This document shows positions 8,316 to 15,497 of a stretch of 20,540 bases of DNA, piece by piece. Position numbers and translations under genes: made by a program. The notes below the pieces were generated by a model that saw only the letters and a list, made by a program, of their open reading frames with translations, was not told the origin of the DNA and ran no database searches. This DNA comes from CAZIOH01 sp964540815 (lineage in GTDB: Bacteria > Myxococcota_A > Polyangia > Fen-1088), in NCBI GenBank assembly GCA_964540815.1, contig CAZIOH010000111.1, forward strand, positions 1 to 20,540. The letters are read 5' to 3'. Position 1 is the first letter of the stretch. Every line of letters begins with the position of its first letter.

Positions 8316-10790
8316 TCAGGGCGTGGTGTTCCACAGCACGCGCACTGTGCCGTCGCCACCGCCGTTGATGGTGGTGGCGATCTCGGCCCTTCCGTCACCG
8401 TTCAGGTCCCCGACGGTGAGCGACGCCGGACCGCCACGACTGGCATAGTTCCCACCGGACACGAAAACCCCGGCTCCATTGTTGAGCAGGACGGCGATGT
8501 TGCCCTCATAGCCTGCGACCGCCAGATCAATCTTCCCATCGCCGTTCAGGTCCCCGGCCGCGATATCGAATCCATCCCCCAGGATCGAATATCTCACCGG
8601 GGAGGCGAGGACGCCGGCGCCCCGGTTCAGAAGAACCGCGACGGTTTTGGTCGTGGATTCCGAGGCGGCCAGATCGGCCTTCCCATCTCCGTTCAAGTCG
8701 GCAACCAGGATCCTCGATACTTGAATGCCCGTGGGGCCGTTCGCGGATTCGACGAACGCTCCGCTTCCGTCGTTCAGCAGGATAGTCACCTTGCCGAAGC
8801 CGGCGACGGAGCCATCTCCGAGGGCCTCCACCAGATCCAGCCTACCGTCGCCGTCGAGATCCCCCAACCCGATCGAAAGATCGAGGTTGGCAGTGCCCGT
8901 GGCGGCGACCGGATACGGCACTCCCGCGGCGAAGGTTCCACCTCCCAGGTTCAGGAAGACGGTCACCTCCAGCGCTGCCGAACTCCCGTCGGTCCCCTGG
9001 ACCTGGTCGGCGACGACGAGATCCAACTTCCCGTCACCGTTGAGGTCGCCGATCTTGATGTCGAAGGCGAACGTCCCGGCGGTGTAGTTGACCGGGGCGG
9101 CGTACGTCCCATTGCCCTCGTTCCGAAGAATGCTCGCGCACCCGACGGGATTCTGGCCATCCACGTTCAAGGCACCCGCGGCGGCCAGGTCCAGATTTCC
9201 GTCGCTATCCAGATCCCCAACGGCGACGTAACTGGAGCTCGCTACGGGATAGGACACGGGGATGGTCTCCAGGCGGGAATTGCCATGGTTGAGGATCACG
9301 TTCAGCGTGTCGTCGCTGGCCGTGACCAGGTCGGAGGTGCCGTCGCCGTTCAGGTCCGCGATCGCGATCGCGGTCGATCTGAGGCCGGAGCGATAACCGG
9401 CATCTGAAATGTAAGATCCGCTGCTGGTGCTGGAGAGCACCGTCACGAAATCGGAGCGACCGTCGCCCGCAACCACGAGGTCGGCCCTACCATCGCCGTT
9501 CAGGTCACCGAGCGCGACAAATTTCGGATCCGAGCCTGCCGAGTAGTTGCGTCTGACGAACCTGCCGCCGACCTGGTTCACAAAGACGCTGGCTATGCCG
9601 GACTGCCCATTGACCAACACCAAGTCTGGCAATTGGTCCCCGTTCAAGTCTCCGAGGGTGACGGCTTCATCGGGCCCGGAAGAGGCGTCGCCATATGGGT
9701 ACGTGTCCTCGAGATCGAACGTGTTGTTGCCCGTGTTCATGAGAACGTTCAAGGAGCCGCTGACATAGGCGATGTCGGTGCGACCGTCCCCGTTGAAATC
9801 CGCCACGACGACCGACGTCGAGACGGAGTCCGTCTCGAACGCCGCCTGCGTGACGAAAGTTCCGCTGCCATCGTTCAGCAGAACAACGATGCCTTTGGAG
9901 GCGTCCGCGACGACGAGGTCGGGATCGCCGTCGTCGTTCACATCGCCAATGGCGAGATGGACGGAATCATTGTCCGGTCTGTAGGAGGCAGGCGCCGCGA
10001 AGGTGCCGTCGCCCCTGTTCATGAGCACATTCAATCCGCCAGAAGCATTCCCCGCTGCGTTGGCGATGGCCAGATCCAGCTTGCCGTCGCCGTTCAAATC
10101 ACCGATCGCGACCGCCGCGACGTTCGAACCGACGACATAGTCGACGCGCCCGAGGAACGTGCCGTCGCCGTGATTGAAAAGGACACTCACGCCGCCGCCG
10201 CTTCCGACCGCCAGGTCGAGAGAGCCGTCGCCGTTCAGATCCGCCAGAACGACAGACGTTGGCTTGCGCCCCGCGTCGTAGTTCACCCGGGACGGGAAGG
10301 TGCTGTCGCCTCTCCCGAGCAGGATGCTCACACCTCCGCCGCTGTCCGCGATGGCCAGGTCCAGCTTGCCGTCGTGGTTCAGATCGCCGACCGCGATCGA
10401 AGACGGCCCGGCCCCAGCCGCGATGTTACGGGGCGCCAGGAACGATACTGGTGCCGGCGGCGGCGGGCCAGCGGCACCGGGGCCTGCGCCCCCCGCCGCG
10501 CCCGCGGTTCCCCCACCACCGCCCACCGCGCCTGCGCTTCCCCCGAACGGCGAACCGCCGATTGAATTCGCGCCCCCCGTCCCACCGGCGCTGATGATCG
10601 ATCCGCCGGTCCCCGCCGTGCCCGGGATGGCACTTCCGTCGGCCCCATCAGTCACGGCGGCATCCGGGCCGCCGGTCGTGGGCAAGTCGCTCGACGCATC
10701 ATCACTCCGGGCGAGGACATGCCCGCCGCCGCAGCCGAAGGCCGCCAACGCGAGAAGCAGCACCCCGGTGAGGAAAGGGAATCTCTTCAT
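8316..10790 (-). CDS. FG-GAP/VCBS repeat lipoprotein, 14 repeats (first tandem copy)
   Basis: The 824-residue product starts at ATG 10790, preceded by GGAG (10800-10803, 9-nt spacer); the open frame extends to 10826 but that stretch has no signal-like sequence. MKRFPFLTGVLLLALAAFGC gives a lipobox Cys20 at the same position as in the neighbouring paralogue. A Gly/Ala linker (21-115) is followed by 14 FG-GAP blades from about residue 118. Individual blades share peculiarities with the same-numbered blade of the paralogue: blade 1 has LLG instead of LLN, blade 6 has NGDQxPD without the usual Gly, blade 7 has VLS, and blade 14 ends VLWNT. The pair therefore arose by whole-gene duplication. The role is inferred to be surface binding; the ligand is unknown. 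It starts 49 bp after the TPR regulator gene stops and may share its transcript. Confidence 0.9.
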   Translation of the reverse strand: MKRFPFLTGVLLLALAAFGCGGGHVLARSDDASSDLPTTGGPDAAVTDGADGSAIPGTAGTGGSIISAGGTGGANSIGGSPFGGSAGAVGGGGGTAGAAGGAGPGAAGPPPPAPVSFLAPRNIAAGAGPSSIAVGDLNHDGKLDLAIADSGGGVSILLGRGDSTFPSRVNYDAGRKPTSVVLADLNGDGSLDLAVGSGGGVSVLFNHGDGTFLGRVDYVVGSNVAAVAIGDLNGDGKLDLAIANAAGNASGGLNVLMNRGDGTFAAPASYRPDNDSVHLAIGDVNDDGDPDLVVADASKGIVVLLNDGSGTFVTQAAFETDSVSTSVVVADFNGDGRTDIAYVSGSLNVLMNTGNNTFDLEDTYPYGDASSGPDEAVTLGDLNGDQLPDLVLVNGQSGIASVFVNQVGGRFVRRNYSAGSDPKFVALGDLNGDGRADLVVAGDGRSDFVTVLSSTSSGSYISDAGYRSGLRSTAIAIADLNGDGTSDLVTASDDTLNVILNHGNSRLETIPVSYPVASSSYVAVGDLDSDGNLDLAAAGALNVDGQNPVGCASILRNEGNGTYAAPVNYTAGTFAFDIKIGDLNGDGKLDLVVADQVQGTDGSSAALEVTVFLNLGGGTFAAGVPYPVAATGTANLDLSIGLGDLDGDGRLDLVEALGDGSVAGFGKVTILLNDGSGAFVESANGPTGIQVSRILVADLNGDGKADLAASESTTKTVAVLLNRGAGVLASPVRYSILGDGFDIAAGDLNGDGKIDLAVAGYEGNIAVLLNNGAGVFVSGGNYASRGGPASLTVGDLNGDGRAEIATTINGGGDGTVRVLWNTTP

Positions 10791-10839
10791 CGTTCGTTTC
10801 TCCGATCCACTCCTCGTGTCTGGCACGCGCCGGAATCTT

Positions 10840-12198
10840 TCATTGATCGTCGTGGTCCAGCGTATTCAACGTTCGGCGAACGCCGTTCACGAAGCGGCCA
10901 CCCGGAAAGCGAAGCAAATATTTCCGGAGATCCGTGCGCGCCTGAGCCTGGTTTCCCGTCGCCAGATAACAGGCGATGCGGCCATGCAGTGCCCGCTCGT
11001 GCAAGACGTCTCCGGCGGAATCGTCGAGGGTTCGTGTGAAATCGGAGATCGCCTCCGCGTAGCGTTTCGCGCCGACCCGCAATTCCGCCCGGATGACGAA
11101 CAATTCGCGCCCGCGCGTCGTGGCGGGAAGTTCCAGATGTTCCAGAACGGCCAGAGCGGACGGCCGTCGATCAAGTGCCAACAGGGCGTCGACCCGGGTG
11201 ATGGCGGCCTCCGGCCCGAATATGCTGTGCGGAAATCGCGCCGCATGGTCATCGAGAATCGCCAACGCCGCTCGGGGATCGTGGTCGTGGCGCAAGCGCT
11301 GCAATGCCAGGCCCAGCAAGCGCGCTTCCCGCGCATGGCCCGGTGTCGGCGACCAGGTGCCTGGATTTGAAGTGGCGAATGCCGGGGGCGCCACGGGAGC
11401 AGCAGACGCACGGGACGGCGCGAGCGGCGCGACGAGCGCCAACCCGGCCCCACGTGGCGGCGCGGGCTGTGGTGGCGCCAACGCGGCCCCCAGTGACGGC
11501 GCGAACGACGGTGGCGACAAGGCGGCCTCCGGCGACGGCGCGATTGGCACCGGCGACAACCTGGGCTCCGGCGCCACCACGGTCGTCCGCGAAGCACCGC
11601 CCGGTTCCACGGTCGCCACCGCCCTGGACGCCCGCGCGCGATCCAGGGAGCGTGCCGCCCCCGATCTTCCGGGTTGGCCGGATGCCCGATCCGGAGACGG
11701 TTTCGCGGCCCCCACGTTCACCGGCACCCATGGCTCGAGATTTGGCTTGGGACCGAGCGCTGCCTCCGATGGTTCGGCCGGTACCGCCGCGACGATCGCT
11801 TCCGTGGTCTGCGTTGGCGACCCCTCCTGCCGTGGTCGTATGTCACGAGCCCTCCGCACCCAGGCCTTCGATTCGAGGGGCGCACGAACAGCCGCGACCA
11901 GCTTCGGCCGGGAACGCTTCAGGATCGGCATGGCGACCCACACGGCGGCGCCCGTGACCCCGCCGACTCCCACGCTCAGGGCCACCACAGCCAGGACGGT
12001 CTTCCAGCGCAAACGTGGCCGGTTCGACAACGCGACGCTGGCCATCAGGCGGGTTCGCACCCGCGCCAACGCCACCGGCCCGGGCGGTCGCAGATTCGCC
12101 GCGCTTCGCAGATATACGGCGGCGATCCCCCGCGCGGACCCGGTAGGGTGCGATTGACCGATCAATCGCTCCTCGACGGACAGCTCTTTCATACTCAC
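10840..12198 (-). CDS. Membrane-anchored TPR protein, putative ECF sigma regulator
   Basis: The product is 452 residues from GTG 12198, two codons ahead of an ATG at 12192. The GTG overlaps the sigma factor stop (GTGA) and has AGGAGG at 12206-12211 with a 7-nt spacer, against 13 nt for the ATG. Residues 1-64 form a short basic cytoplasmic region, 65-92 one transmembrane segment (TVLAVVALSVGVGGVTGAAV), about 100-315 a long Pro/Ala/Ser linker and about 318-452 helical TPR-like repeats with a KRYAEAISDFTRTLDD motif. One-pass proteins translationally coupled to an ECF sigma usually act as anti-sigma factors. No zinc-binding HxxxCxxC motif is visible, so this would be a non-ZAS type or a different kind of partner. 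The periplasmic TPR domain is a plausible sensor of envelope assembly. Function rests mostly on gene order. Confidence 0.78.
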   Translation of the reverse strand: MSMKELSVEERLIGQSHPTGSARGIAAVYLRSAANLRPPGPVALARVRTRLMASVALSNRPRLRWKTVLAVVALSVGVGGVTGAAVWVAMPILKRSRPKLVAAVRAPLESKAWVRRARDIRPRQEGSPTQTTEAIVAAVPAEPSEAALGPKPNLEPWVPVNVGAAKPSPDRASGQPGRSGAARSLDRARASRAVATVEPGGASRTTVVAPEPRLSPVPIAPSPEAALSPPSFAPSLGAALAPPQPAPPRGAGLALVAPLAPSRASAAPVAPPAFATSNPGTWSPTPGHAREARLLGLALQRLRHDHDPRAALAILDDHAARFPHSIFGPEAAITRVDALLALDRRPSALAVLEHLELPATTRGRELFVIRAELRVGAKRYAEAISDFTRTLDDSAGDVLHERALHGRIACYLATGNQAQARTDLRKYLLRFPGGRFVNGVRRTLNTLDHDDQ

Positions 12199-12764
12199 GG
12201 ACAATCCTCCTCGCACGAGGTCAAGGCATGGATTTGCCGGACGAAGCGCGCACGGGCCCGGGACAGACGAACCCACACCGTGGCGACCTTGATCCCTGTC
12301 AACGCTGCGATCTCGTCTCCCGACAATCCTTCCAGTTCGAACAGGACGAACACGGAACGGTACTTGTCGCCGAGAGAGTCGAGCGCCCGATACACGAGCC
12401 GCGCCCGCTGACGCTCCATCAACTCCTCCACGGGCGAAAGCGGGGAGGTGCTGCTTCCCCTGCCCGCGTGTCCCTCGTCCACGGATCGACGCAACAACGT
12501 CCGCAGCCTGACCTTCCGGCGGTGCGCGCGCACAATCAAGTCCGTGGTTCGAAACAGCCAAGTGGCGAGCTTCGCCTCACCGCGGAACTCACCCAGTCGC
12601 CGGTGCGCCACCAAAAAGACCTCATGCACGACATCTTCGGGATCGATCTCAGGCCCCCCAAGCCGGGTCGCCCAACGAGCCACCGTCGTGGCGTGCGCCT
12701 TGTACAGGTCCCCGATATCCAGCGGTTCGGGGGGCGTACGCATATCTGCCTGCGGGCGGACCAT
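12195..12764 (-). CDS. ECF-family RNA polymerase sigma factor
   Basis: The 189-residue product has the two-domain ECF layout. Sigma region 2 is at about residues 18-84 (DLYKAHATTVARWATRLGG, DPEDVVHEVFLVAHRRLGEF, then KLATWLFRTTDLIVRAHRRK, the -10-binding part). Region 4 is at about 124-180 (RALDSLGDKYRSVFVLFELE, then GLSGDEIAALTGIKVATVWV, the helix-turn-helix for the -35 element). Regions 1.1 and 3 are absent, as expected. ATG 12764 is taken as the start; ATG 12743 would remove seven residues. The stop overlaps the GTG of the membrane TPR gene, a sign of translational coupling. It begins 37 bp after the upstream secreted-protein gene stops. ECF factors usually transcribe their own operon and envelope genes; the propeller lipoproteins and the PagL-like barrel are natural target candidates (inference). 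Confidence 0.93.
   Translation of the reverse strand: MVRPQADMRTPPEPLDIGDLYKAHATTVARWATRLGGPEIDPEDVVHEVFLVAHRRLGEFRGEAKLATWLFRTTDLIVRAHRRKVRLRTLLRRSVDEGHAGRGSSTSPLSPVEELMERQRARLVYRALDSLGDKYRSVFVLFELEGLSGDEIAALTGIKVATVWVRLSRARARFVRQIHALTSCEEDCP
12206..12211 (-). promoter_or_regulatory. Shine-Dalgarno site of the TPR regulator inside the sigma gene
   Basis: AGGAGG lies in the last codons of the sigma factor gene, 7 nt before GTG 12198 and 13 nt before ATG 12192. It favours the GTG that overlaps the sigma stop and implies coupled translation of the two proteins. Confidence 0.75.
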
Positions 12765-12801
12765 GATCTCTAGTCCTGTGTCAGCGGCGGCCCCTGACCT
12801 T

Positions 12802-13752
12802 TCATCGGAAGCGTCCGAAACTTACCCCCGCCGCTGCGCGGAGTTCGAACCGCGGCAACGTCCCTTCGGTGTCGGTGCCCGCGACGGCCACGGCCTTTCG
12901 ACCAGGCCAGACCGTGCCGTCGAATTCGACGAAAGGCGCTAGGCGGCCGCCGAGCGTCCACGCCCCCCTGATTCCAGCCGACAGTCCCAGATCGAAGCCC
13001 GTGCGTACATAGTTCGTGCTGTATCCGGTCCCCTCGAGGCGAATCAAGCCCGCCTCCAGATCGACGTGTCCGTCGAGCGCACCATCCCCGAACCAGGCGC
13101 GCTTCCTGAGCCCCAGGTCCAAGGCGGCGCGCGACCAGAGCGATCGGCCCGGAGACGGCCCGAGCGCGAGGGCATGTCCCGTCGATGCCAGAACCCCCAC
13201 CCGCGCGGCGAGCCCCGATTGGGAAGGGCCCAACTGCGCATCCATTGCCATCCCACGGCCGAGGTCATCTTCGCGCGACGCCAGGATGGCCGCGCCGAAC
13301 TCCCACAGCCACGATCGAGTTGGAAGGGGCGGCGATCCGGGCCCTGGACCGAACTTCGAAGCCGAGGCTCCGGGCGGGCGCTGGCTGGGACGGGGCACTC
13401 CCTCCGCGGCGGGCAAGTCTGGTCCGAGATCGGCGCGCATTTCTCCTTGCCAGGCAGCGATCACGACAGCGGCCACCACCGCCAGATCGGAACAAGAGCC
13501 CTCTCGGGCCAGCGTCCGCTCGGCCATCGTTACGCCCTGCGGGCTGCGAAGAACAATCGAAAGGCTTTCGCCGACCCATCCGAATTCCGCCGACAGCCGA
13601 GTTTCGTGGGATTCTTCCGACGCAGGCGGATCCGGTGCAGCCCCTGCAAGGCGAGCCAACTCACTCGCCACGTCGTCCCGGGACGGGCAGTTCGTGCTGG
13701 CGTGCAGGTCGACCGCGGCCCCGAGCAGCAGGGGCATGATGGAGATGGTCAT
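12802..13752 (-). CDS. Putative secreted/outer-membrane protein, first gene of the sigma operon
   Basis: The 316-residue product from ATG 13752 (MTISIMPLLLGAAVDLHA, a weak signal peptide) could also start at 13770 or, in the longest frame, at 13866. Residues about 21-115 form an alpha/beta domain with two cysteines and the run LAVVAAVVIAAWQGEM. A Pro/Gly-rich linker (about 125-150) leads to a C-terminal region of alternating strands with many Gly and aromatic residues (WEFGAAILASRED, GLRKRAWFGDGALDGHVDLE, FELRAAAGVSFGRFR) like an outer-membrane barrel. I do not recognise the family. The same order (secreted domain plus barrel, ECF sigma, one-pass TPR protein) suggests one signalling unit. No clear ribosome binding site decides the start. 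Confidence 0.7.
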   Translation of the reverse strand: MTISIMPLLLGAAVDLHASTNCPSRDDVASELARLAGAAPDPPASEESHETRLSAEFGWVGESLSIVLRSPQGVTMAERTLAREGSCSDLAVVAAVVIAAWQGEMRADLGPDLPAAEGVPRPSQRPPGASASKFGPGPGSPPLPTRSWLWEFGAAILASREDDLGRGMAMDAQLGPSQSGLAARVGVLASTGHALALGPSPGRSLWSRAALDLGLRKRAWFGDGALDGHVDLEAGLIRLEGTGYSTNYVRTGFDLGLSAGIRGAWTLGGRLAPFVEFDGTVWPGRKAVAVAGTDTEGTLPRFELRAAAGVSFGRFR

Positions 13753-13759
13753 GCGATCA

Positions 13760-13825
13760 CCATCTTGCATCCCGCACGGTTCCGCCGGGCTAACGACGAG
13801 CGCGCCGACCCGTGATGCAAGATGG
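13760..13825. repeat. Perfect 12-bp inverted repeat upstream of the sigma operon
   Basis: CCATCTTGCATC at 13760-13771 is matched by its exact reverse complement GATGCAAGATGG at 13814-13825, with 42 bases between. Shorter inner arms (CACGG 13775-13779, CCGTG 13810-13814) partly extend it. It lies between the secreted-protein gene and the IS3 remnant. It could be an operator, an mRNA hairpin over the start region, or a trace of the insertion event. Confidence 0.6.
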
Positions 13826-13840
13826 CGTGTAAGCTCGACC

Positions 13841-14149
13841 CCGCGGCTTCGTGCTTCTCGCCGCATCGAACATGGTCACACGCGCGAATTCAAGGCGGCG
13901 ACGGTGCAACTCGTGCGTAGCGGCGGACGAGGCATCAGCCAGGTCGCCCGAGATCTGGAACTGGCTGATAGCCTGGTACGAGCCTGGGTTCGTCAGGCCG
14001 AGGTGGATGCGGGCCACGGCGCGAGCGGCGCGATGACTACCGCTGAAAAAGAAGAGCTCTCGCACCTGAGACGGAAGGTGAAAGTCCTCCAAATGGAGCG
14101 AGAGATTGTGAAGAGGGCGGCCACCTTCTTCGCCAAGGAGAGCGCATGA
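13841..14149 (+). pseudogene. IS3-family transposase OrfA, start lost
   Basis: The frame reads HTREFKAATVQLVRSGGRG, then ISQVARDLELADSLVRAWVR, then a coiled segment (EKEELSHLRRKVKVLQMERE) and ends REIVKRAATFFAKESA. This is the complete helix-turn-helix plus leucine-zipper layout of IS3-group OrfA (about 90-100 residues). In an intact element a Met precedes the HTREF stretch; here the codons before it read SRRIEHG and no in-frame ATG, GTG or TTG lies nearby, so the 5' end is broken or fused to foreign DNA. The stop TGA at 14147-14149 overlaps the ATG of the orfB remnant, as in functional IS3 elements. Identity is clear; function as a transposase is not expected. Confidence 0.82.
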
Positions 14150-14227
14150 AATTCGGCGTTCATCTCGGCCGAAAAGGTGCTCGCGAAGGATGCGCTGGGC
14201 TGGTCATCGCTGCAAACGCCTCGGTGA
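14146..14227 (+). pseudogene. IS3-family transposase OrfB, N-terminal fragment with frameshift
   Basis: ATG 14146 begins MKF, then an extra G (in GG at 14155-14156) shifts the frame. In the +1 frame the text continues AFISAEKV, which together with MKF restores the usual OrfB start (MKFAFI-AEK). After about 14185 the resemblance stops and the frame ends at TGA 14225-14227. The DDE catalytic core of about 250 residues is missing, so the element is dead. The rest was lost by deletion, placing the toxin-antitoxin genes next to the break. Confidence 0.72.
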
Positions 14228-14426
14228 TGAGCACAGTGACACTCTGATTGCACTTCCGGGGAACACCCTCGGAACTGGCGGTCGGGGAGCGCGCCGTCGT
14301 GCCGGTCGCAGCTCGGCAGGCCCCAACCCACGCCCCCTGACCCGGTGCATGAATGGCCACGCCGAGCGCACCTCCCGGCCCACGCCATCGGATGCCGATC
14401 CGCCCCCCCCTACTGCGGCGGGCGCG

Positions 14427-14933
14427 ATGCCGGTAACACGCTCATCGGCGGGCGAAGGGGATCCCACACCGGCCGCTTCCGACCGGGTCCACAGCGCCCC
14501 TTGGGTTGGGAAGGAAGACGTCGTCTTGCGACGGCGCGGCAAGCCATCCATCCGTCTAGCGCTCGAGACGAGACAGGTCTCCACCGCAGCTGCGAGCGCC
14601 GCGGTCCTCGCGCGGGCCGAAGAGGCCGCCAGCATCCTCTCGGCCGCCTTGGACGGCGTCGCAGAGCTCGCCGCCCAATTGCCGGAGTTGCTCGCGCGAC
14701 GCTACGCCTGGATCAGATTCCTCCCGACCGATGGCCGCAGCACCTTCGCTCGCGAGTATGTGGAGACCCTTCAGGCGTGCGCCTCCATCGGCAATACGGC
14801 GCGCTTCGAGAAGATGCTGTGCGCCTGGAAGGCGACGGCCGAGGTCTACGCCGAGCCCACGTTGCTTGCGAAGCTCACGGTGCCCTGCCCGCGCCGACCG
14901 GCAAGCGCGTCCCCCGCCCGTAGGATCTCGTGA
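14427..14933 (+). CDS. Putative type II antitoxin (Phd-like partner of the following toxin)
   Basis: The product is 168 residues from ATG 14427; ATG 14349 adds 26 Arg/Pro-rich residues and the open frame reaches back to 14190 inside the IS remnant. No start has a clear ribosome binding site. Seen: EDVVLRRRGKPSIRLALETR (residues 30-49), like the strand of Phd/YefM antitoxins, then a helix and YAWIRFLPTDGRSTFAREYV (93-112) followed by KMLCAWKATAEVYAEP. From memory, such tails occur in antitoxins paired with the toxin family below, mostly in Actinobacteria. The usual Phd N-terminal helices cannot be seen, so the N-terminus may be altered. The stop TGA 14931-14933 overlaps a GTG in a 13-bp repeat before the toxin. 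Confidence 0.6.
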   Translation: MPVTRSSAGEGDPTPAASDRVHSAPWVGKEDVVLRRRGKPSIRLALETRQVSTAAASAAVLARAEEAASILSAALDGVAELAAQLPELLARRYAWIRFLPTDGRSTFAREYVETLQACASIGNTARFEKMLCAWKATAEVYAEPTLLAKLTVPCPRRPASASPARRIS

Positions 14934-14968
14934 CCAAGAACCGTGACCAAGAACCGTGACAAGGAAGC
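14930..14968 (+). repeat. 13-bp tandem repeat spanning the antitoxin stop and toxin start
   Basis: GTGACCAAGAACC at 14930-14942 is repeated exactly at 14943-14955 and followed by a three-mismatch copy, GTGACAAGGAAGC, at 14956-14968. Each copy begins with GTG, one in each reading frame. The first GTG overlaps the antitoxin TGA and has AGGA at 14922-14925; its nine-codon frame ends in a TGA (14957-14959) that overlaps the third GTG, the toxin start. Confidence 0.9.
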
Positions 14969-15315
14969 GACGCGCCCGCGTAGCCCCTCCCCCGCGCGAT
15001 GGTGCATGGGCCCTCTTCTTCCACGACGCGGAAGCCGCCGACGGCTGGGAGGATCTGTGCAAGCAAGCGCGAGGTGCCACGCGGACGGCGGCTTGGGAGG
15101 CGCTGACGCGAGCGCCGCGTGACCGCTCGAACCCGGCCCGTCAGGCCCAGCTACGACTCGACCTGGCCACCCGAACGATTGGTGGCAAGGAGTTCGAGCA
15201 ATGGCAATACGAGGTCACGGGCGGGGGTCGAATCTGGTACTGCCCCAACCCCGAGAAGATGATCGTGCTCGTCACGTATGCAGCCGTGGGACACCCGCGG
15301 GCAATCGACACATGA
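14956..15315 (+). CDS. Putative type II toxin (RelE/ParE-like small protein)
   Basis: The 119-residue product starts at GTG 14956 in the third copy of a 13-bp repeat. A basic start (MTRKRRARVAPP) is followed by FFHDAEAADGWEDLCKQARG, a helix with AAWEALTRAPRD, and the C-terminal strands DLATRTIGGKEFEQWQYEVT and GGGRIWYCPNPEKMIVLVTY, ending in GHPRAID. The order of two helices, then an antiparallel sheet with a final VGHP turn, fits RelE/ParE-fold toxins; I recall close relatives annotated as toxins or hypotheticals, chiefly in Actinobacteria. RelE toxins cleave ribosome-bound mRNA and ParE toxins block gyrase; the sequence does not tell which applies. It follows the putative antitoxin by 22 bp. 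Next to a dead IS3 element this looks acquired. Confidence 0.66.
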   Translation: MTRKRRARVAPPPRDGAWALFFHDAEAADGWEDLCKQARGATRTAAWEALTRAPRDRSNPARQAQLRLDLATRTIGGKEFEQWQYEVTGGGRIWYCPNPEKMIVLVTYAAVGHPRAIDT

Positions 15316-15497
15316 GCACGAAGCCGTCTTCACGGTGGTCCCGATTTCAACTCGTCGGCGCCAGGAACGAGGTCGCGGTCGCCGTCTTCGTCTCCAACTT
15401 CGTCGACGGGGGCGGTGCCTGCGCTAGAAGCCCCGCGGTTTCCCTCCGGGCCGCCGGGACCTCAGCGACCGGCCGACCCTGGCCGAGGCCTGGCTAG
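15312..15497 (+). CDS. Possible small ORF overlapping the toxin stop
   Basis: ATG 15312 overlaps the toxin's TGA (ATGA) and opens a 61-residue frame starting MSTKPSSRWSRFQLVGARNE and ending in Gly/Arg/Pro-rich sequence. The first half looks protein-like (EVAVAVFVSNFVDGGG), the second half like translated GC-rich non-coding DNA. It may be the start of a third gene of the toxin-antitoxin operon that was truncated. No family is recognised; it may also be chance. Confidence 0.28.
   Translation: MSTKPSSRWSRFQLVGARNEVAVAVFVSNFVDGGGACARSPAVSLRAAGTSATGRPWPRPG

Noticed and set aside
6486..9407. 973-codon open frame on the plus strand across both propeller genes
   Set aside because: It is antisense to two clear FG-GAP genes and crosses their spacer. 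The repeated minus-strand codons (NGDGK blades in GC-rich DNA) keep one antisense frame free of stops; its product is itself a periodic shadow with no signal or domain.
9633..10565. 310-codon plus-strand frame
   Set aside because: Antisense shadow of the first propeller gene, for the same reason.
13756..13783. ECF-like promoter (GGAACC on the minus strand at 13783-13778)
   Set aside because: The -35-like hexamer is good, but the spaced -10 region would put the transcript start inside the chosen gene start, so it is not listed as a feature.
13016..14149. 377-codon plus-strand frame that includes OrfA
   Set aside because: Only the last 95 or so residues are transposase; the first part is antisense to the secreted-protein gene. 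It is a chance fusion of open frames and not a real start.
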